DNA of 64,000 nt from UBA5109 sp963975155 (GTDB lineage: Bacteria > Pseudomonadota > Gammaproteobacteria > Pseudomonadales > Pseudohongiellaceae). This document shows positions 46,496 to 53,439 of this stretch, piece by piece; the first letter of the stretch is position 1, and each line of letters starts with the position of its first letter. The translations under genes and the position numbers were made by a program. A model generated the notes under the pieces. It searched no databases. It was not told the origin of the DNA and was given only the letters and a program-made list of their open reading frames with translations. Where the stretch lies: contig CAXBFG010000001.1 in NCBI GenBank assembly GCA_963975155.1, positions 372,001 to 436,000 on the forward strand. The letters run 5' to 3'.

Positions 46496-47440
46496 TTATT
46501 CCGATTTTCTCTTACTAAACGCGTGGGGAAGAAATACAAATAGTGTGGATAACATCCCGCCTAAAAGTGTCCCTATGATACAGATAAGAGCACGAGAAGG
46601 AGCAGATTTTTCCTCTGCTACTACAGCCGGATCTAGCGTCTCCAATGCGTATTCATCTCTAATATCTGCCAGCATCACTGTTCGTGTCTGTTGTTCAATC
46701 AGAGTATAGAATACATTTTGCATGCTAACTAACTGGGTTCGAGCTAGTTGTCCATTGATATACTCAATTGCTCTATTTGCTTCAGCTAATTCACGACCTC
46801 TCATAATTTCGTTGAGGTCTTGGACAAGCCAAATCAACCACTCCTGAATCTGCATTGGGTCATACCATTCCAAGCCTACAGTAATCAGGCCTGTTTCAAT
46901 ATCTTCCACTACAGTCAGAATTTTGGAAAACTCCCTATATATTTCCCAATCTGTCGGCTCCGATTGGCGAGGCGGCTTTACTTCTCGCACCCATTGTTGG
47001 TTCTCTAGGTTATATAGCTCAGGGTTTATCTCTACTTCTCCACTCATACCAGTAGGACGAGACGCCATAAATGTCACGGTTAAATCATGTCTTTCAAAAA
47101 AGTCTTTAACAAATGCACGGGATTTGAGGATAGCAAGTGCCCGTACTTTATTTGTAGCACTCGTCCCACCGCCGATATCTATGCCCGCTAAGTTGGCAAT
47201 GCCACCAATTTGCCCTAACAAAGCACTGTTCGCACCTTCAGAACTATCGTCTACCGGAGAGAGCAACATCTCAGAACGATAAATATCCGGCAACCACAAG
47301 GCATAAGCTACTGAACCCACAGCAAATATTGTAGTTATCAGAATGATTATCCATTTCCCCTTCCAAAGTATATTCCATAGCTCCAGCAGATCGATTTCAT
47401 CATCCATAACTTGCCTTTGTGGAAAGCCGCTATTTTCCAT
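46496..47440 (-). CDS. wzz: Wzz-type chain-length determinant protein
   Basis: The 314-residue protein has a cytoplasmic N terminus (DDEIDLLELWNILWKGKW), transmembrane helix 1 near 32-52, a periplasmic domain with coiled-coil character, a Pro-containing segment SAPSRALICIIGTLLGG and transmembrane helix 2 near 280-304. It lacks a fused tyrosine-kinase domain and no separate Wzc/Wzb gene was seen. It sets the modal chain length with Wzy. Its ATG overlaps the Wza-like stop by one base (TAATG). Confidence 0.92.
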   Translation of the reverse strand: MENSGFPQRQVMDDEIDLLELWNILWKGKWIIILITTIFAVGSVAYALWLPDIYRSEMLLSPVDDSSEGANSALLGQIGGIANLAGIDIGGGTSATNKVRALAILKSRAFVKDFFERHDLTVTFMASRPTGMSGEVEINPELYNLENQQWVREVKPPRQSEPTDWEIYREFSKILTVVEDIETGLITVGLEWYDPMQIQEWLIWLVQDLNEIMRGRELAEANRAIEYINGQLARTQLVSMQNVFYTLIEQQTRTVMLADIRDEYALETLDPAVVAEEKSAPSRALICIIGTLLGGMLSTLFVFLPHAFSKRKSE

Positions 47441-50256
47441 TAATCCAATCTACCTATACTTTGTAGGGCTAAAACTGTTGTGGCCAGATTAAACATCACG
47501 GTTGAAACATTCATCCATGTGACCAAAGGACTTTCAAGCCTTGCAAAATATGGCACAACAATACTATCACCAGCCTCCAAGCGAACATCCCTGGAGTCTG
47601 CAAAACTAAATAAGCGACTTCTGTTATTTCGTCCATAAGGAATAACTTCTCCACTGGATTTGATAACAAAAATATTTTTTTCATCTGCATTTCGGGTATA
47701 ACCACCACTTTTGTCAATGTAATCAAAAAGTGTGTCATTACCATTAAATAAATGGGAGGTTGGTAATTGTACTTCTCCAATCACACTGACTTCCTGTCGG
47801 GTTCTTGGAATTAATAACTCATCATTGTCGCGCAAAATAACGTCTTCTTCTGGTCTTGCGCCGCTTAATAAACCTGGCAGGTCAATGACCAGTCTGCCGG
47901 TTGGAACAGCTGATTCTATCTGTGCAAGCAGGGCATTCATCACCTCAATATTCACCTGTGAGGTTTGCAATTGCCCTGTTGATCTGGTGAGACTTTGACT
48001 AAGAATATCGCGACTTAAACGTTCGTTAAAATCATCCAGCAGGCGCTGTTCATTGTTCTTTAACTCTTCGCGTAAAAATATCCCTGCCTTCGGATCCGCA
48101 TATTCAGTTAAGCCACCAGCTCTGGCAACCAAATCACTCAGCCTGTCATCTCTGCCTATAACATAGGTGCCTGGTGAACGAACCTCTCCTCCTATATACA
48201 CTGTCTCCACTTCACCCCAGTTAGGAATCTCCCTGATAGTTAATCTATCCAGCGGGCGTAAAGCAGAATTTAAGGTCAGGCTATCTGTCAGATTAACCAC
48301 TGAACTTTGTGAAACCATACCCTGTTCAAGCGTATTGGTATTTTTAGTTAACTCAGACTGATTAAGATCTGAACTTTCCAGGGTGCCACCTGCGGCAACG
48401 ATAAGGTCCTGAATGCTCATATTCTCGACCAGAGGATAGTCTCCCGGTGCTCCGACAGCGCCAACAGCAGTAACAATCTGTCTTAAACTCCCCTGCTCTG
48501 ATTGATAAAGCAAGGTCTGGATAAGCGGATGTATCAGCAAGCGACGATCCAGCCGGTTTTCAAGTGAGTCTTCACCAAAGATCAACAATCTATCTCTTGA
48601 TTGCAGCAACATATCGTCACCGGAACCTGGGGTATCGAAAACTTCGGCTAATCTTATCTGATGAACACGTATGCGTCGTGTAGGTCCAACTTCTCGCACC
48701 AGCAGCGCATAATCAAAATCTGCCAATGGCAATAGATCACTGAGCTCCAGTACATCGCTAATTCGTATATCTTCTTGCCAGGCGAAGGTGCCCGGCCGGT
48801 AGACATGACCTTCTATGCTCACACTGAACTCAAGCTGATCCAGAATCGGATCGACCTTAATCAGGTCTCCATCGACAACGACACTTTGAAGATCCCCGTT
48901 ATTTGATAGGTTTACATCAGTGATCGTTCGTTGTCCAAAAGAGTTTATTCGTTCGACATGTGCCAATAATGGAAATGCAGATGGCAATAGCCCTCCGGCA
49001 AGAGACAGGACATCTGCAACTGTTTCCTCTGCATTTAATTCGAATATAGCTGGTCTCAGCACCTCACCAGTAATACTTACTGTACGCCCCTTTGTGGGGA
49101 TAAAAATCACATCGTTTGGTTGTAATCGTGCATCATCGCCCGTGTTACCTGTCATTAATAAATCGTAGAGATCCAGGTTAACAATAACTTCTCCATCTCT
49201 GATCAGTCGAATATCGCGTAAGGTACCCAAATCTGTGATGCCACCGCTGGAAAATAGAGCATTGGTCATCCTGGCAAGAGAACTTACTGTATATATCCCA
49301 GGTTGATAAATTTCCCCGAGCATAAAAATCTGGATTGATCTTAAGGCCCCCATAGTAATGCTGACTTGTTGGCCAATTAGCGTATTGTCTACTGTAGTTT
49401 GTATTAGTTCACTCATCTCCTCGAAACTGAGCCCAGAGACGTTGAGTGGACCTACTTCGGGAAATTGAATAAGCCCTTCACGGGAAACAGCCAATTCATA
49501 ACGCACATTCAGCTGCCCATAAAGCTGTAACACAACAGTGTCGCCAGGGCCGACTATGTAATTGGTAGGTACCGGAATATCTGTGGCGGGAGCAAAGGTC
49601 GACGGTATACCTGCGAATAAATCATAACCAAAGGGACGAAGCGGGCCATTTCTCGTTCTTTCTACATTCCTCGAACTAGATCCAGAAACGTCATCAGGTT
49701 CTACTGCAACTGGCAGTCCTTCACCTTGAATGGCAGCAATAATACCCATTTGGGCAAGTTCACCATAAGTATCCAAATCCGCAACATCTATTCCAAGATT
49801 AAATAATTCCTGGGCCTTGCGTAAAATTCTCTCTCTGGGGGTCTCTGGTCTTTCTTCCACCACCATCGATTCATTTCTGTCACCACTATCTGATTGAGCG
49901 CCATTCCCGGATCCATTTAAATTACCAGTGTTCGCATTATTTTCATTGCCACCTTCGTTTCCTCTAGCATTGAAGCCTCCACGGGGAGTAACCGTTTGCG
50001 GCTGGGTAACCGGCAATTCAAAACCAGATGTTGAACCCAGTTGCAGCTGGCTTAAGAGAGCCTGACGCTGCGCAGGTGGAAGCTGATTGAACTGGGCTAA
50101 TTGCTCGGGGGTAAGATTGCTCAGGATATCAGCCTGCCCATAAGCTGCTGGTTGAAAAATAAAACCCGCCATCGCAAGTGCAGATAAAAAGCAGAGTTTT
50201 ATCAGTTTTGCTTTGAGGGTAAAAACTGATGAATTATTAAATACCGTTACTTTCAT
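47440..50256 (-). CDS. Wza-like outer-membrane polysaccharide export protein, multiple SLBB domains
   Basis: About 938 residues with a Sec signal peptide (cleavage after AAYG), a Gln/Asn/Gly-rich linker (about 70-130), a Poly_export domain (YIVGPGDTVVLQLYG onward) and about six SLBB-like repeats, each with a GEV/GEI-x-x-PG-type turn (for example LGEIYQPG, TGEVLRPA, EGHVYRPG, VGAVGAPG, GGEVRSPG, IGEVQLP). It is much longer than E. coli Wza (379) and resembles the Vibrio O139 OtnA/WbfF type. ATG 50256 (MKVTVFNN) is chosen over TTG 50268. Confidence 0.9.
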   Translation of the reverse strand: MKVTVFNNSSVFTLKAKLIKLCFLSALAMAGFIFQPAAYGQADILSNLTPEQLAQFNQLPPAQRQALLSQLQLGSTSGFELPVTQPQTVTPRGGFNARGNEGGNENNANTGNLNGSGNGAQSDSGDRNESMVVEERPETPRERILRKAQELFNLGIDVADLDTYGELAQMGIIAAIQGEGLPVAVEPDDVSGSSSRNVERTRNGPLRPFGYDLFAGIPSTFAPATDIPVPTNYIVGPGDTVVLQLYGQLNVRYELAVSREGLIQFPEVGPLNVSGLSFEEMSELIQTTVDNTLIGQQVSITMGALRSIQIFMLGEIYQPGIYTVSSLARMTNALFSSGGITDLGTLRDIRLIRDGEVIVNLDLYDLLMTGNTGDDARLQPNDVIFIPTKGRTVSITGEVLRPAIFELNAEETVADVLSLAGGLLPSAFPLLAHVERINSFGQRTITDVNLSNNGDLQSVVVDGDLIKVDPILDQLEFSVSIEGHVYRPGTFAWQEDIRISDVLELSDLLPLADFDYALLVREVGPTRRIRVHQIRLAEVFDTPGSGDDMLLQSRDRLLIFGEDSLENRLDRRLLIHPLIQTLLYQSEQGSLRQIVTAVGAVGAPGDYPLVENMSIQDLIVAAGGTLESSDLNQSELTKNTNTLEQGMVSQSSVVNLTDSLTLNSALRPLDRLTIREIPNWGEVETVYIGGEVRSPGTYVIGRDDRLSDLVARAGGLTEYADPKAGIFLREELKNNEQRLLDDFNERLSRDILSQSLTRSTGQLQTSQVNIEVMNALLAQIESAVPTGRLVIDLPGLLSGARPEEDVILRDNDELLIPRTRQEVSVIGEVQLPTSHLFNGNDTLFDYIDKSGGYTRNADEKNIFVIKSSGEVIPYGRNNRSRLFSFADSRDVRLEAGDSIVVPYFARLESPLVTWMNVSTVMFNLATTVLALQSIGRLD

Positions 50257-50423
50257 GCATTGACTCAAAATGGATTAGCTTTATTAGATTTTATATTTTC
50301 TTTTGTTCTTACGCTTGCTTGAATAATATCGTCTAAGTGCTTATTTTACTTACATTCAGCAAAGGCGAAATGATACATGAGCGAGTTTAAATCATCTACT
50401 GTTAATGTCATGCATCTACATCG

Positions 50424-50756
50424 CTAGTTAAGAGATTTTGCTTCATTCTTTAATTCGTCAATTTCTTGTTTCAGGGCTTCGTATTCTTCCTGCTTTTTAG
50501 CCAGAAAGCGTAAGGTTACACGCCCTTTTTCCTCCATGCCTTTCAGGGTAAGCAGATACACATAGGCTTTTTTATTGGGGCTGCGGCTGAAATTGGCCAT
50601 CTTGACCGAACCTTTGCGAATCAGGGCCCGCAGACAGAAATTCACCTTACCCAGGCTTAATCCCAGGGCAGAAGCGATCTGCCGCTGACTCATTTCAGGG
50701 TTCTCTTCCAGTAACTTTAGGAGTTGATAGCGATTTTCGTCGCTTAAGACAGACAT
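50424..50756 (-). CDS. MarR-family EPS-associated transcriptional regulator
   Basis: The 110-residue protein has a winged helix (SDENRYQLLKLLEENPEMSQRQIASALGLSLGKVNFCLRALIRKGSVK), a wing, and a C-terminal coiled coil with heptads (KKQEEYEALKQEIDELKNEAKS). This is the small MarR-like type that sits at the head of exopolysaccharide operons. It is the first gene after the ops element and probably controls its own operon, since a 17-base palindrome lies upstream. Confidence 0.85.
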   Translation of the reverse strand: MSVLSDENRYQLLKLLEENPEMSQRQIASALGLSLGKVNFCLRALIRKGSVKMANFSRSPNKKAYVYLLTLKGMEEKGRVTLRFLAKKQEEYEALKQEIDELKNEAKSLN

Positions 50757-50771
50757 GGTTATATTTTCAGA

Positions 50772-50783
50772 GACGCTACCGCC
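50772..50783 (-). promoter_or_regulatory. ops element for RfaH recruitment
   Basis: The minus strand reads GGCGGTAGCGTC from 50783 to 50772, which matches the E. coli ops consensus GGCGGTAGCGT(G) at 11 of 12 positions. It lies 16 bases before the MarR gene start and about 110 bases downstream of the rfaH stop. At ops, paused RNA polymerase recruits RfaH to the exposed non-template strand, which then suppresses termination through long surface-polysaccharide operons. No other copy was seen in the window. Confidence 0.85.
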
Positions 50784-50794
50784 CTACTCGGGCG
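50780..50794 (-). promoter_or_regulatory. Leader hairpin overlapping ops
   Basis: In the transcript, CGCCC GAGTA GGGCG would form a five-base-pair GC stem with a five-base loop. The 3' arm is the start of ops itself (GGGCGG). The hairpin could assist pausing at ops. A chance stem of this size is possible. Confidence 0.4.
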
Positions 50795-50813
50795 AGCATG
50801 ATAGATATAAGTG

Positions 50814-50830
50814 CGTTCATTCGGTGAACG
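50814..50830. promoter_or_regulatory. Perfect palindrome CGTTCA-N5-TGAACG, candidate operator
   Basis: CGTTCA at 50814-50819 and TGAACG at 50825-50830 form a perfect dyad with a five-base spacer, about 60 bases before the MarR gene and 30 bases before ops. The size and position suit a MarR or other dimeric regulator site. No second copy was seen in the window. Confidence 0.4.
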
Positions 50831-50890
50831 ATACTACCATTAGCCTGTAATCGATAAAAGTTTTGTATGGAAATATTTGGAGTTTAGCTT

Positions 50891-51400
50891 TTATTTAAGT
50901 GCTGATACTGCGGAGAGAGGGAGTTTAATAATTTGCTTGCTGCCCAGCATGGTGATGAGCAAATGCACCCGCTGATCACCATCTTGCTCTTTGACAATGG
51001 CGTCCCAGCCTGCAAAGCTGCCATCCGTTATTTTTACCAGCTCGCCTGATTTGAAAAGTTGGCGGGTTTCCTGCGTTTTATCGATAACACCTTCAGCGTT
51101 GACCTGCAGTCTCAGTTCCTCAATCAGATAGTCAGGCACTTCTGCAGGCTGCCCTGAAAATCGCACCAAGGCGCTTACACCCCGAGTTGAATGAATTTTA
51201 TGCCACTGACTGGACGTCTCATCCAGGAAGATAAACAAATATCGAGGGAAAAGCGGCTCAACTACCTTTGCCTGCTTACCCTTTATTAACCTGAAGCTTT
51301 GCAGGAGTGGCAAGAAGGCCGTGAAATCCTGATTTTCCAGATTCTCAAGTGCTCTGTATTCTTCTCTGGGCTTACAATGTATCAAATACCATTTAGACAT
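50891..51400 (-). CDS. rfaH: Transcription antiterminator RfaH
   Basis: The 169-residue NusG paralogue has the NGN domain (WYLIHCKPREEYRALENLENQ, VEPLFPRYLFIF, TRGVSALVRF) and a C-terminal KOW-like part with GELVKITDGSFAGWDAIV. EPLFPRYLF and TRGVSxxVRF are RfaH hallmarks; NusG differs at these places. RfaH binds polymerase at ops and prevents Rho- and hairpin-dependent termination. The gene lies immediately upstream of the ops-led operon on the same strand. Start ATG 51400. Confidence 0.95.
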   Translation of the reverse strand: MSKWYLIHCKPREEYRALENLENQDFTAFLPLLQSFRLIKGKQAKVVEPLFPRYLFIFLDETSSQWHKIHSTRGVSALVRFSGQPAEVPDYLIEELRLQVNAEGVIDKTQETRQLFKSGELVKITDGSFAGWDAIVKEQDGDQRVHLLITMLGSKQIIKLPLSAVSALK

Positions 51401-51567
51401 CTGCGCACTTACACTCTCGAACTTAACACATTACTCAGGCATGAATTGTAGTTGAGTTGAGCTTTTATTGTTAGGACTCGAATCGTTTATCTTGCATACA
51501 GGCTCTGAAAATAATGAGTGTCGTGGAATTCGAGGTTTCGGTTTTGGCGATCGATTAGACCCAAAGC

Positions 51568-52086
51568 CTATACTGAAGCGATCGCAGCCCTGATGAGTTC
51601 ATGGCTGAAACCGCGTTGTACCAGGAAGCGCTCGCATTTGGCTCTTTCTTTAAGATTGGTCTTGTTAAAGCCGGGAAAGCGTTTTTCGAGGGCTTGAGTG
51701 CATAAGTCCAGCCAGTTGTTGTCTTCAGCATACAGTTCTCCCCGCACCTGTTCCGAATCCAGTCCTTTGGGATATAACTCGGCTTCAATTTTCAAGGGAC
51801 CAAAACCCTTATTGCGCCGAAAGCGTATGTAGGCTTCCAGATAGCGCTGATCAGACTGCAGGTTTTCATCTCTGAGTCTGGCCATCGGTGGTAGGACATC
51901 CTCATCCGGGAATCTGGCCGACAGCTTTTGTGTCAGCTCCATAAAAGAGTGCTCCCGTCGTGCCAGCAGATCCATTGCAGCACGGCGGATAGCCGTCTCA
52001 GGCTTTTCAGTCCTTTGCGCCTGGGAACTTTCTACATTCTCTACATTCTCTTCATCCTTGAGCTGCTCTTGTTTTTCTTTCTTCAT
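51568..52086 (-). CDS. recX: Regulatory protein RecX
   Basis: The 172-residue protein has a charged N-terminal extension (1-35) and three helical repeats typical of RecX: RRAAMDLLARREHSFMELTQKL, RFRRNKGFGPLKIEAEL, and AKCERFLVQRGFSHELIRAAI. RecX binds RecA filaments and inhibits their growth. ATG 52086 overlaps the recA TGA (ATGA), so the two are coupled. A 167-base gap separates it from rfaH. Confidence 0.93.
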   Translation of the reverse strand: MKKEKQEQLKDEENVENVESSQAQRTEKPETAIRRAAMDLLARREHSFMELTQKLSARFPDEDVLPPMARLRDENLQSDQRYLEAYIRFRRNKGFGPLKIEAELYPKGLDSEQVRGELYAEDNNWLDLCTQALEKRFPGFNKTNLKERAKCERFLVQRGFSHELIRAAIASV

Positions 52087-53156
52087 TCCTCAACAGCTAC
52101 GGCCTCATCTGCCTCATCAAGCTCTTCGCTGATGGCAGCACTTTTGGACCCCTTGCCGGGCTTGGCGAGTAATAATTCTCTCAGCGCGGTTTCTATTTCT
52201 TTTGCTATCTCAGGGTTTTCTTCCAGATACTGAATGGCGTTCTTCTTGCCCTGGCCAATTTTTTCACCCTTATAGGCATACCAGGCACCGGATTTTTCCA
52301 CCATGTCATGTTTGACGCCCAGATCAATAATCTCCCCTAAGCGTGAGATACCCTTGCCATAATAGATCTGGAATTCGACCTGTTTGAAAGGCGGTGCTAC
52401 CTTGTTTTTGACAACCTTGACCCGGGTTTCATTACCCACTACTTCATCACCGTCCTTGATGGCACCAATGCGTCGAATATCCAGTCGCACGGAAGAATAA
52501 AATTTGAGGGCATTACCGCCGGTGGTTGTTTCCGGAGAACCGAACATCACGCCAATTTTCATCCGAATCTGGTTAATGAAAATCACCAGGGTGTTGGAAT
52601 TCTTGATATTTCCGGTCATTTTACGCAGCGCCTGTGACATCAGCCTGGCCTGCAGACCCATATGACTGTCGCCCATATCGCCTTCGATTTCAGCCCTTGG
52701 TGTTAAGGCAGCTACCGAGTCGATAACGACAACATCGACCGCTCCGGAACGTACAATCATATCGCAGATTTCCAGTGCCTGTTCGCCGGTATCAGGCTGG
52801 CTGACCAATAAGTTATCCACATCCACGCCCAGGTTGCCTGCATAAATCGGGTCCAGTGCATGCTCGGCATCGATAAAGGCACAGGTTCCGCCGGCTTTTT
52901 GTGCTTCGGCAATGACCTGTAGGGTCAGGGTGGTTTTACCGGAAGATTCCGGACCATAGATTTCAACGACCCGTCCCTTTGGCAATCCACCAATACCCAG
53001 AGCAATATCCAGGCCCAGGGAGCCCGTTGAGATGGCCGGAATGGCTACCCGCTCCGAATCCCCCAGTCGCATCATTGAGCCTTTGCCGAACTGTCTTTCA
53101 ATTTGTACCAGCGCTGCACTGAGCGCTTTTTCTTTATTTGTATCTTGCTCTGCCAT
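52083..53156 (-). CDS. recA: Recombinase RecA
   Basis: A 357-residue RecA with Walker A GPESSGKTT near 66-74, VVVIDSVAALTPRAEIEGDMGD as Walker B, loop regions GVMFGSPETTTGGNALKFYSS and an acidic C-terminal tail (SEELDEADEAVAVEE). It catalyses strand exchange and LexA self-cleavage. Start ATG 53156. It is divergent from mutS. No CTGT-N8-ACAG type LexA site was found in the 283 bases upstream on either strand. Confidence 0.98.
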   Translation of the reverse strand: MAEQDTNKEKALSAALVQIERQFGKGSMMRLGDSERVAIPAISTGSLGLDIALGIGGLPKGRVVEIYGPESSGKTTLTLQVIAEAQKAGGTCAFIDAEHALDPIYAGNLGVDVDNLLVSQPDTGEQALEICDMIVRSGAVDVVVIDSVAALTPRAEIEGDMGDSHMGLQARLMSQALRKMTGNIKNSNTLVIFINQIRMKIGVMFGSPETTTGGNALKFYSSVRLDIRRIGAIKDGDEVVGNETRVKVVKNKVAPPFKQVEFQIYYGKGISRLGEIIDLGVKHDMVEKSGAWYAYKGEKIGQGKKNAIQYLEENPEIAKEIETALRELLLAKPGKGSKSAAISEELDEADEAVAVEE

Positions 53157-53439
53157 TGAATTACCTATTAATTACGTATGATTTAACTGTTATTTATCAA
53201 TTTTTTAATTTTGATTTTCTGTAGTTTACTTATTTATTCCAAGCTCGGTTTTACGCCCTGAGGGGGAAGGAAAACAGACAATATTCAGATAATAAAACTG
53301 CCTGTCGAACGGTAATTATTAAAGCAGATAAGCCCGTCTTATTCAAAAGAGTTTTTTGTATGCTAAGAGTGATTCACGTAGAATCCAGACACTTCTTTTC
53401 ACCACTTTTTTCTGATCAACAGGTGCCCAGTTAAGCGTT

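Noticed and set aside
15583..50890. Insertion sequences or att sites bounding the polysaccharide locus
   Set aside because: No transposase, integrase, tRNA or direct repeat was found at either edge, so exchange probably occurred by homologous recombination in the flanks.
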